Source of the DNA: JAEUOS01 sp964470865
Lineage (GTDB): Bacteria; Pseudomonadota; Gammaproteobacteria; Burkholderiales; JAEUOS01
NCBI GenBank assembly: GCA_964470865.1
Contig: CAYYFR010000072.1
Coordinates: 1 to 25,923, forward strand
Length of the DNA: 25,923 nucleotides
Direction: 5' to 3'
Every line of letters begins with the position of its first letter. The first letter of the stretch is position 1. The notes beneath the pieces are model-generated. The model had not been told where the DNA came from and did no database searches. It saw only the letters and a program-made list of their open reading frames with translations. Of the stretch, positions 1-6,489 are shown piece after piece. A program made the translations under genes and the position numbers.

Positions 1-584
1 TGCGTGCGACGCACATCGATGCCCAGCACGTAAGCGGTGACCGGGTCGCTGGCGGCGGCACGCATGGCGATGCCGGTGCGCGAGTAGCGGAAGTACAGCG
101 TGAATCCGGCGATGATCAAAGCCGCCAGCACAAAGCTCCAGACCACTTGGCCGGGAATCAGGATATCACCCAGGATGAAGGGCTTGCGCGGCAGCAACTG
201 CGGCATTTCGTAGTTCTTGCCCCCCCATACCGCGTCGACGACCCCATGCAAAGCACTGCCCAGGCCGATCGTGGCCATCAGCACTGCGATCACCGGTTGC
301 CCCGACAGCGGGCGCAGAATCGAGCGCTCGATCAGGGCCGCGACCAGCGCCACCGCGGCCAGCGTCAAGAGCAGCGCCGGTAGCACCGCAAGGTTCCACA
401 TCACATTGGCGGTATAGAAGAAATACGCCCCCAGCATCATGAACTCGCCCATGGCGAAATTGATCACACCGGTGCCCTTGTAGATCAGCACAAAGCCCAG
501 CGCAATCAGCGCCATCAAGCCGCCGGAGAAGAGCCCGATCAGCGCGAACTCGGCCAAGGCGGTCCAGTCGAAGCCCGCACTCAT
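1..584 (-). CDS. livH: Branched-chain amino acid-type ABC transporter permease LivH (3' part beyond the window)
   Basis: This is the inner-membrane permease of a LivHMGF-type (HAAT family) ABC importer for branched-chain amino acids or related organic acids. About 194 codons are visible of the usual 290 or so; the C-terminus lies beyond the left edge. The translation starts MSAGFDWTALAEFALIG and runs into hydrophobic helices. It carries the family stretch IYKGTGVINFAMGEFMMLGA near residues 32-51, typical of LivH and not LivM. The ATG at 584 is preceded on the minus strand by a GGAAAGG ribosome site about 8 nt away. It lies 79 bp downstream of livG on the same strand, so the two are probably cotranscribed. 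Nearby fatty acid oxidation genes make a substrate other than leucine, isoleucine or valine possible, but the sequence does not decide this. Confidence 0.9.
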   Translation of the reverse strand, partial: MSAGFDWTALAEFALIGLFSGGLMALIALGFVLIYKGTGVINFAMGEFMMLGAYFFYTANVMWNLAVLPALLLTLAAVALVAALIERSILRPLSGQPVIAVLMATIGLGSALHGVVDAVWGGKNYEMPQLLPRKPFILGDILIPGQVVWSFVLAALIIAGFTLYFRYSRTGIAMRAAASDPVTAYVLGIDVRRT

Positions 585-663
585 CGAGCTACCTTTCCGA
601 CCCTGCACGACATGCTTCCCGAGGGCGCAAGAGCGCTCCTTTCGGACGGCCGGGCGGGAGCAC

Positions 664-1449
664 TCATGCGGCGGCCTTGGCGGCGTTGCCACCCAGATAG
701 GCGCGGATCACCTCGGGGTGGGCACGCACTTCGTCCGGCGTCCCGCGGGCGATGACTTCGCCGAAGTTGAGCACCACCACCTTGCTTGAAATATCCATCA
801 CCATGCCCATGTCGTGCTCGATCAGCAATACCGTGATGCCGCGCTCTTCCTGGATATCCAGGATGAAACGCGCCATATCCTCGGTCTCTTCGCGGTTCAT
901 GCCGGCAACCGGTTCGTCGAGCATCAGCAGCTTGGGCTGCATGGCCAGCGCGCGCGCCAACTCCACACGCTTTTGCAATCCGTACGGCAGGCCTGCAACG
1001 GACAAATTTCGGATATGGTCGATCTCCAGGAAATCGATCACCTCGCGCTCGATCTCGCGTCGCAACCCCATTTCCTCTGCGCGCGCCGCCCCGATATACC
1101 ACATGGCCGATAGCGCATTGGACTTCAGGCGGCCGTGCCCGCCCAACTTGATGTTGTCCAGTACCGACATGCCGCGAAACAGGGCGACATTCTGGAACGT
1201 GCGTGCAAGGCCGAGTCCGGCGCGCTTGTGCGCCGGCAGTTTCGAAATGTCGTTGCCGTCGAAAATGACCTGGCCGGATGAGGGCTTGTAGAAACCGGAA
1301 ATCGAATTGAAAAGGCTGGTCTTGCCGGCGCCGTTCGGACCGATGACCGCGGTGATCTCGCCCTTGTTGGCGGTGAACGAAACGCGGTTGAGCGCGCGAA
1401 TCCCGCCAAAGGAAAGGCCTAATTCAGCGACTTCAAGGAGGGGAGACAT
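664..1449 (-). CDS. livG: Branched-chain amino acid-type ABC transporter ATP-binding protein LivG
   Basis: This is the cytoplasmic ATPase subunit that powers the LivH-containing importer. With the ATG at 1449 the protein has 261 residues, normal for LivG. Visible motifs are Walker A GPNGAGKT (residues 37-44), a signature region LPYGLQKRVELARAL, Walker B LLMLDEP followed by VAGMN, and the H-loop LLIEHDM. The LivG type is supported by the long insert between Walker A and the signature. An upstream in-frame ATG at 1482 would add MGPPCGAWIAA; I prefer 1449 because the family normally begins a few residues before the first strand. The ribosome site is weak. The gene is divergent from the thiolase at 1595, and the palindrome at 1487-1500 lies in the shared control region. 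Confidence 0.93.
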   Translation of the reverse strand: MSPLLEVAELGLSFGGIRALNRVSFTANKGEITAVIGPNGAGKTSLFNSISGFYKPSSGQVIFDGNDISKLPAHKRAGLGLARTFQNVALFRGMSVLDNIKLGGHGRLKSNALSAMWYIGAARAEEMGLRREIEREVIDFLEIDHIRNLSVAGLPYGLQKRVELARALAMQPKLLMLDEPVAGMNREETEDMARFILDIQEERGITVLLIEHDMGMVMDISSKVVVLNFGEVIARGTPDEVRAHPEVIRAYLGGNAAKAAA

Positions 1450-1486
1450 GGCTGCAATCCAGGCGCCGCAAGGCGGTCCCATTAAC

Positions 1487-1500
1487 CAAACGATCGTTTG
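1487..1500. promoter_or_regulatory. Perfect 14-bp palindrome, probable TetR-family operator
   Basis: CAAACGATCGTTTG is a perfect inverted repeat between divergent livG and the thiolase gene. Its last three bases are the first three bases of the thiolase -35 hexamer, and it lies 37 bp upstream of the livG ATG, so one bound repressor could control both directions. The layout CAAAC-N4-GTTTG fits the consensus I recall for PsrA-type fatty-acid-responsive TetR regulators. That match is an inference, and no TetR gene is in the window. Confidence 0.7.
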
Positions 1501-1526
1501 CTAAAGCTTACGCCGCGCAATATACT
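1498..1526 (+). promoter_or_regulatory. Sigma70-type promoter of the thiolase gene
   Basis: The -35 hexamer TTGCTA (1498-1503) and the -10 hexamer TATACT (1521-1526) are separated by exactly 17 bp. The expected transcription start near 1533 leaves a leader of about 60 nt before the ATG at 1595. The palindrome 1487-1500 overlaps the -35 box, a common repressor position. Confidence 0.6.
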
Positions 1527-1594
1527 TCAAGCTCCCGGATTGTGCCAGTCCAAGCTTTTTGTTCCGCGCATCCTGGAAAACCAAGGGAGCGGCC

Positions 1595-2791
1595 ATGCCT
1601 TTTTCTGACGTTGTTCTCGCCGGTGGCGCACGCACCGCGTTCGGCGACTTCGGAAAATCCCTGAAGGATGTTCCTCTTTCGGCCTTGGGCACCCATGTGG
1701 TCAAGGCCAGCCTGGCACGCGCCGGAATCATGGCTGCAGAGGTCGATCATCTGGTGTTTGGCGTCACCGCTCCGGTCGACCATGACGGTTTGTTCGTCAG
1801 TCGCAAGATCGCGCTCGACGCCGGCTTGCCGGTCGAGAGCGCCGCCATGGGCGTGGTGCGGGCCTGCGGTACCGGATCGCAGGCAATCCTGTCGGCGGCG
1901 CAGCAGATTCTTACCGGCCACAGCAGCGTGGCGATCGCCGCAGGTGGCGAAAACTACAGCCGTGTGCCCTATCTCTCGCACGACATGCGCTGGGGTGCCG
2001 GCCGCGGCCCGATGCAATTGGTCGATGGCCTCGACTACATCTATCGCTGCCCGTTTTCGCGCGAGTTGATGGGCGACACGGCCGAGAACCTGACCTCCCT
2101 CCACGATTACCGGCGGGTCGACATGGATGACTGGGGGTTCATGAGCCAGATGCGCGCCAAGGCGGGCATCGAATCGGGCTTTCTGGCGCGCCAGATCGTG
2201 CCGCTGGAACTGCAGGAGAAAAAGGGCGTGCGGCTTTTCGATATCGACGAGTTTCCGCGCACCACCATCACCCGCGAGAAACTGTCAACCTTGAAGCCGG
2301 CGTTTCGCAACGATGGTCGCGGCTCGGTCACCGCGGGCAACTCCAGTGGCGTCACCGATGGTGCGGCTGCGCTGGTGGTGGCCGCGCGCGCAGCCGCCGA
2401 GAAGCTCGGCATCGCGCCTGAAGCACGCATCATTGACTACGCGGTCGCGGGCGTGCCACCGGAAATCATGGGTGCCGGTCCGGTGCCGGCGATCGCCAAG
2501 CTGCTGGAGCGCACCGGTCTGAAGATTGCCGACATCGATTATTTTGAGATCAACGAGGCTTTCGCCGTGGTCAACCTGCATGCCGAGAAACAGTTGGGCA
2601 TTCCGCGCAGCATCACCAATCTCTATGGCGGTGGCATTTCCATCGGCCACCCGCCGGGCGCCACCGGGATTCGCATGACCATTACCGCGATGCATCACCT
2701 GGCCGACACGCGAGGGCGCTACGCCATCATCAGCATGTGTCTGGGCAGCGGCATGGGCATGGCAACCCTGATCGAAAACCTTCTGCGTTAG
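1595..2791 (+). CDS. Thiolase family acetyl-CoA acyltransferase
   Basis: This 398-residue thiolase condenses or cleaves acyl-CoA (acetyl-CoA acetyltransferase or 3-ketoacyl-CoA thiolase activity). The nucleophile is Cys91 in VVRACGTGSQ. The other catalytic elements are NEAFA (320-324), GHP with His352, and the second cysteine Cys382 in SMCLGSGMG. The glycine-rich segment GGGISIGHPPGATG departs somewhat from the usual GGAIALGHPLGASG but keeps the essential residues. The ATG at 1595 has a good AAGGGA ribosome site; a TTG at 1559 in the same frame is less likely. The gene ends 7 bp from the convergent transglutaminase-like gene. Acyl-CoA dehydrogenase and SDR genes next door support a role in fatty acid or branched-chain degradation. 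The exact chain length is unknown. Confidence 0.93.
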   Translation: MPFSDVVLAGGARTAFGDFGKSLKDVPLSALGTHVVKASLARAGIMAAEVDHLVFGVTAPVDHDGLFVSRKIALDAGLPVESAAMGVVRACGTGSQAILSAAQQILTGHSSVAIAAGGENYSRVPYLSHDMRWGAGRGPMQLVDGLDYIYRCPFSRELMGDTAENLTSLHDYRRVDMDDWGFMSQMRAKAGIESGFLARQIVPLELQEKKGVRLFDIDEFPRTTITREKLSTLKPAFRNDGRGSVTAGNSSGVTDGAAALVVAARAAAEKLGIAPEARIIDYAVAGVPPEIMGAGPVPAIAKLLERTGLKIADIDYFEINEAFAVVNLHAEKQLGIPRSITNLYGGGISIGHPPGATGIRMTITAMHHLADTRGRYAIISMCLGSGMGMATLIENLLR

Positions 2792-2798
2792 AACTCGT

Positions 2799-3470
2799 TC
2801 AGCGCGCTTCGCGATCAACGTCGGCGTCAAAGTCGGCGGCGTGATTGGCGGCCATGTCGGCCATCATCGCCGGATAAGTCTCAGCGAAGCCCGCCACGAT
2901 CAGGTCAAGCGGCATGTCATCGAACGCGCCGCGCATGTTTACATATTCCATGTGCCGGTTGCCGGCGCGGTCGAACGGGTGGTAGATCGAATCGCCGCGA
3001 CCGTCGAATTCCAGCGGCAGCAGGCCGAAGCGATCGCACAGGCCGATGTTGAATGCGGGCGTTGCCTTCTGCCACGCGCCGTCGAGCAGGATGTCGGTGT
3101 ACCCGTGCCAGACAAACATGTCGGTCTTGAGCGTGGCGCGCAGCCGCTCGGTGCTCAGATGGTTGCGCACATCCGCGTAGCCCACGCGCGCCGGAATGCC
3201 GGCTGCGCGGCATGCTGCCGCCAGCAACGCGGCCTTGGTCACGCACCAGCCGAATCCGCGTGCCAGCACGCCGCTGGCGCACATGCCTGCCGGTGAAAGG
3301 TCGATGCGGTAGGGGTCGTAGCGAAACTTGTCGCGTACCGCGTAGTAGAGCGCCACCGCCCGTTCACGATTGTCAGGCCCTACCGCATGCTGCCGCGCGA
3401 ATGCAACAACCTCGGGGTGATCGCGGTCGATCAGGCGCGTGGCCGCAAGGCAGGCTTGTTGGGTCGTCAT
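2799..3470 (-). CDS. Transglutaminase-like domain protein
   Basis: This 223-residue protein has a transglutaminase/protease-like core. The likely nucleophile is Cys76 in GFGWCVTKA, followed by the helix ALLAAACRAAGIPARVGYADVRN, and the likely catalytic His is His122 in FVWHGYTD. The third triad position, normally Asp in a WxxxDPT motif, reads WQKATPAFN, with Thr or Ala where Asp is expected. No signal peptide is visible, so it is probably cytoplasmic. The ATG at 3470 is preferred over a TTG at 3476. It is the last gene of the operon with the acyl-CoA dehydrogenase (18 bp upstream) and SDR. The substrate is unknown; such proteins may be peptidases, amidases or non-catalytic, and I infer only that it works with acyl-CoA metabolism because of its position. 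Confidence 0.82.
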   Translation of the reverse strand: MTTQQACLAATRLIDRDHPEVVAFARQHAVGPDNRERAVALYYAVRDKFRYDPYRIDLSPAGMCASGVLARGFGWCVTKAALLAAACRAAGIPARVGYADVRNHLSTERLRATLKTDMFVWHGYTDILLDGAWQKATPAFNIGLCDRFGLLPLEFDGRGDSIYHPFDRAGNRHMEYVNMRGAFDDMPLDLIVAGFAETYPAMMADMAANHAADFDADVDREAR

Positions 3471-3488
3471 GTTCAATCCGATAGCGAG

Positions 3489-4637
3489 TCAGCGGCTCTT
3501 GAACATGCCACGCCCGATAATCTCCTTCATGATCTCGGTGGTGCCGCCATAAATGCGCTGCACACGCGCATCCGCCCACAGGCGCGAGATCGGATACTCC
3601 TTCATGTAGCCGTAACCGCCGAACAGTTGCAGGCAGGTGTCGGCGACGCGAAACTGCATTTCGGTACACCAGAACTTCGCCATCGATGCCTCGGTGGTGT
3701 CTAGCTCACCCAACAAATGCCTGGCGATGCACTGCTCCAGAAAAGCCCGGCCCACCGCCGCTTCGGTCTTGCACTCGGCCAGCTTGAAGCGCGTGTTTTG
3801 CAGCGCCGCGATCGGCTTGCCGAAGGCGTGGCGTTGTTCGACGTATTCGACCGCCAGCCGCACTGCCTCCTCGGCGGCGGCGACCGCCGTGATCGCCACT
3901 ATCAGGCGCTCCTGCGGCAGCTCGGTCATCAGGTAGCGAAAGCCCTGGCCCTCCTCGCCCAGAAGGTTTCCCGCGGGAATGCGCACGTCGTCAAAAAACA
4001 GTTCCGAGGTGTCCTGCGCACTCATGCCGGCCTTTTCCAGGTTGCGCCCGCGGGCGAACCCGGGGCGATCCGCTTCAACCAGGAACAGCGAGATGCCGTG
4101 CGCACCCTTGCCGGCAGCGGTCTTGGCGACCACGATGAACAAGTCGGCGATCTGGCCGTTGGAGATAAAAATCTTCTGGCCGCGGATCACATAATGGTCG
4201 CCGTCACGGCGGGCACTGGTTTGTACGCCGGCCAGATCGCTGCCGGTGCCGGGTTCGGTCATGCCGATGCCGGTGATGGTCTCGCCCGCGGCCATGCGTG
4301 GCAGCCAGGTGCGCTTCAGCTCTTCGCTGCCGTTGTGCAGGATGTAGGGCGCGACGATGTCGGAATGCAGGCCGAACTGCGGTCCGGTGGCGCCGGCGAA
4401 ACCGAGTTCCTCGTTGACGATGTGCGCAAACAGGAAATCGCCGCCGCCACCGCCGTATTCCTCGGGGATCGTGGTCAAAAGCAATCCCAGTTCGCCGGCC
4501 TTGCGATACAGCGCTTTCGGCACCTGACCATCCTTCTCCCATTGCGTGTAGTGCGGTTTGACTTCACGCTCGATGAATCGTCGTGCCGTTTCGCGCAAGG
4601 CGTGGTGTTCGTCGGTATAAGGCAGGAAGGTGCTCAT
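3489..4637 (-). CDS. Acyl-CoA dehydrogenase, long-chain (LCAD) type
   Basis: This 382-residue FAD enzyme catalyses the first oxidation of acyl-CoA beta-oxidation and passes electrons to ETF. The family signatures are GMTEPGTGSD (125-134), the substrate/FAD region IRGQKIFISNG (151-161) and the C-terminal RIYGGTTEIMKEII. The position that carries the catalytic Glu in short- and medium-chain enzymes (IYEGT) is Gly here. Instead Glu256, in the helix after ELPQER, aligns with the catalytic Glu of mammalian LCAD, and the HGG/FGGYGYM-EYPI region also resembles LCAD. It lies 12 bp downstream of the SDR gene and 18 bp upstream of the transglutaminase-like gene, all on the minus strand, indicating one transcript. 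Substrate chain length cannot be read from sequence alone. Confidence 0.94.
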   Translation of the reverse strand: MSTFLPYTDEHHALRETARRFIEREVKPHYTQWEKDGQVPKALYRKAGELGLLLTTIPEEYGGGGGDFLFAHIVNEELGFAGATGPQFGLHSDIVAPYILHNGSEELKRTWLPRMAAGETITGIGMTEPGTGSDLAGVQTSARRDGDHYVIRGQKIFISNGQIADLFIVVAKTAAGKGAHGISLFLVEADRPGFARGRNLEKAGMSAQDTSELFFDDVRIPAGNLLGEEGQGFRYLMTELPQERLIVAITAVAAAEEAVRLAVEYVEQRHAFGKPIAALQNTRFKLAECKTEAAVGRAFLEQCIARHLLGELDTTEASMAKFWCTEMQFRVADTCLQLFGGYGYMKEYPISRLWADARVQRIYGGTTEIMKEIIGRGMFKSR

Positions 4638-4649
4638 TGTGCGGACATT

Positions 4650-5414
4650 CTAAAGGCTGGCCAACATGCCACCGTCGACATACAGCACATGGCCGTTGAC
4701 AAAATCGGACGCTGCGGAGGCCAGAAAGATGGCGGCGCCTTCAAGCTCCCTCACATTGCCCCAGCGCTGCGCCGGCGTTCGATTCGTAAGCCAGGCGGTG
4801 AATTCCTGGTTTTCCACCAGCGGGCGTGTCAGCTCGGTGTCAAAGTAGCCCGGCCCCAGGCCGTTGACCTGTATGTTGTGACGCGCCCAGTCGACGCACA
4901 TGCCACGCGTCAGGTTCTTGATCGCGCCTTTTGTGGCGGTGTATGGCGCAATCGAATAGCGTGCGGCTTCGCTGTTGACCGAGCAGATGTTGATGATCTT
5001 GCCGCGGCGGCGCGCGATCATGTGCCGAACCGCGGCGCGACTCACATAGAACACCGAGTTCAAGTTGGTATTGATCAGGCGGTGCCAGTCGGCCGTGTCG
5101 AAATCTTCGAGCGGGCCGCGGATCTGCATGCCGGTGTTGTTGACCAGGATATCGATGGGTCCGAGATCGGCTTCGATCGCGTCGATCGCCCGGGTTACGG
5201 CTGCTTCATCGGTGACATCGAAGGCGCGGCAATCAACCTGGGTTTCGGCTGCGAACACAGCGCGCGCGTGCGCCAGCTTGGCGGCATCGCGGCCATTGAG
5301 GATGATGCGCGCGCCGGCGCTGGCAAGGCCCCTGGCCAGCGCCAGGCCGATACCTTGTGAGGATCCGGTGATGAGCGCCTGCTTGCCGCTCAAGTCGAAC
5401 AGGTTGGTGGTCAT
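4650..5414 (-). CDS. SDR family oxidoreductase resembling gluconate 5-dehydrogenase
   Basis: This 254-residue classical short-chain dehydrogenase has the NAD(P) motif TGSSQGIG (16-23), NNTG (92-95), catalytic Ser145 in NICSVNSE, and Tyr158/Lys162 in the YTATK motif. The last third (RGMCVDWARHNIQVNGLGPGYF, TPAQRWG, ASDFVNGH and the final VDGGMLASL) closely follows the gluconate 5-dehydrogenase (IdnO/Gno) pattern. Asp appears to be absent at the end of beta-strand 2 (ILNGRD), which suggests NADPH preference; that is an inference. The ATG at 5414 is chosen over a TTG at 5444, which would add an unlikely arginine-rich start. It is the first gene of the operon with acyl-CoA dehydrogenase and transglutaminase-like genes, so a hydroxyacyl substrate is as plausible as a sugar acid. 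A TATCAT -10-like box lies at 5449-5444. Confidence 0.9.
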   Translation of the reverse strand: MTTNLFDLSGKQALITGSSQGIGLALARGLASAGARIILNGRDAAKLAHARAVFAAETQVDCRAFDVTDEAAVTRAIDAIEADLGPIDILVNNTGMQIRGPLEDFDTADWHRLINTNLNSVFYVSRAAVRHMIARRRGKIINICSVNSEAARYSIAPYTATKGAIKNLTRGMCVDWARHNIQVNGLGPGYFDTELTRPLVENQEFTAWLTNRTPAQRWGNVRELEGAAIFLASAASDFVNGHVLYVDGGMLASL

Positions 5415-5669
5415 GAAAGCGCAGTCGAATGGTCGAGCGCGCAATGATAAGCGAGCCTGCCGTCACACCGCCGGGCCTCGCGGGTAGCGTCAGGCCGCGC
5501 GGCGTGAAGGGTCCGGCAGATGGCACAACAGGAGAAAATGTGTGCGGCACCCGGCACGCGGCGCGCCGGCCAGCACGATTTCATGCGCTCAGTGCCGCGC
5601 GACGCCCGCGGCCGGGAGGTCTTGCTTGTCGCAGCGCTCTCTGGCGTGGCTGACCGCGACCGCTCAGTC

Positions 5670-6104
5670 TCAGGGCGCCATGGCGATCAACACACTGCAG
5701 GGCGCGTTGTCGATCAGGGTCTTGCCCAGTGAGCCGCGCCACCAGCGTTGCGCCCAGGTACTGGCCCGGCGATGCCCCACGCAGACCAGATCGGCCTTCA
5801 GTTCCTTGGCGCGACTGCAGATCTCGTCAATCGGCTCGCCATGCGCCACCTGACCTTCCACCTTGTAGCCGCGGGCGCGCAAGGCGGCCAGCCCTTCATC
5901 GAGCACCGCCTGGTAGCGCTTGCGCTCCTGGTCATAGTTGTCTTCGATGATCATGCCCTCGGCCACCATGATGCCGGCATACGAGGGGATCACCGCCAGC
6001 AGATCGACCTGTGCATTGAGCAGCACCGCCAGATCGCCACATTCGAACAAGGCTCTCCGGCCCTCGGCTGAGCCGTCATAAGCGAGCAATATGCGCTTGT
6101 ACAT
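5670..6104 (-). CDS. Universal stress protein, UspA family
   Basis: This 144-residue single-domain Usp protein starts MYKRILLAYDGSAEG and ends in CSVLIAMAP, the usual fold boundaries. The ATP-binding loop normally reads G-2x-G-9x-G(S/T). Here VGHRRASTWAQRWWRGS has Arg at the second glycine position and one extra residue before GS, so ATP binding is uncertain. The ATG at 6104 has a clear AGGAG ribosome site at about 6117-6113. It lies 70 bp downstream of the small membrane protein gene and could share its transcript or have its own promoter. Usp proteins are cytoplasmic and often act in starvation or oxidative stress; the specific partner here is unknown. Confidence 0.9.
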   Translation of the reverse strand: MYKRILLAYDGSAEGRRALFECGDLAVLLNAQVDLLAVIPSYAGIMVAEGMIIEDNYDQERKRYQAVLDEGLAALRARGYKVEGQVAHGEPIDEICSRAKELKADLVCVGHRRASTWAQRWWRGSLGKTLIDNAPCSVLIAMAP

Positions 6105-6174
6105 GTCTGTCTCTCCTGTCGGGCTCGGAATATGCCCTCGATTCAAGTGTAACGCCCTTCGCCGAGCACCGGCA

Positions 6175-6489
6175 TCAGTTTTCGTCGATTCGCAATACAC
6201 CGGCCGAAATTGCGTCATCGTAGAAACGGGTGTCGCCGATGGCGCGTTGCAACACGTAACCCGCGCTGCTGCTCGCGGCCAACCAGCGCAGGGTGATGGC
6301 GGCGAGCAATACGCCAGCGCCCCAGGCGATATGACCGCGTAAGCCAAGCGCAATCGCGCTACCGAACAGCGCCAGCAAGAACCAGGGCAGCAGCATGCGC
6401 GACGAGACAAAGCGGGCTGCGGCCTTGGGGTCTATGCGTGCCTGCAAGCGACCGCTTTGCAAGCCGGCGACGAATTCGGCGTGCGTCAT
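6175..6489 (-). CDS. Small two-helix membrane protein, function unknown
   Basis: This 104-residue protein is not recognised. The N-terminal 30 residues are soluble (MTHAEFVAGLQSGRLQARID) and are followed by two hydrophobic segments near 31-50 and 53-71. A short C-terminal tail ends GVLRIDEN. Its ATG overlaps the photolyase stop in an ATGA, so translation is probably coupled to the photolyase. The clean overlap and sensible hydropathy support a real gene. No enzymatic motif is seen, and I assign no function. Confidence 0.75.
   Translation of the reverse strand: MTHAEFVAGLQSGRLQARIDPKAAARFVSSRMLLPWFLLALFGSAIALGLRGHIAWGAGVLLAAITLRWLAASSSAGYVLQRAIGDTRFYDDAISAGVLRIDEN

Noticed and set aside
585..663. 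Possible remnant of a gene (for example an acyl-CoA ligase, often found between livG and livH) in the spacer
   Set aside because: The spacer is only 79 bp and its translation shows no recognisable family motif.
3717..5360. 547-codon open frame on the plus strand
   Set aside because: It lies antisense to the acyl-CoA dehydrogenase and SDR genes, whose motifs are unambiguous. Its translation is low-complexity, rich in Arg, Gly, Gln and His and without domain motifs, as expected for a GC-rich antisense frame.
5538..5732. Small open frame starting after AGGAGAAA in the SDR-uspA spacer
   Set aside because: The ribosome site is only 3 nt from the ATG, the product is Arg/Gly-rich without motifs, and the end runs antisense into uspA.
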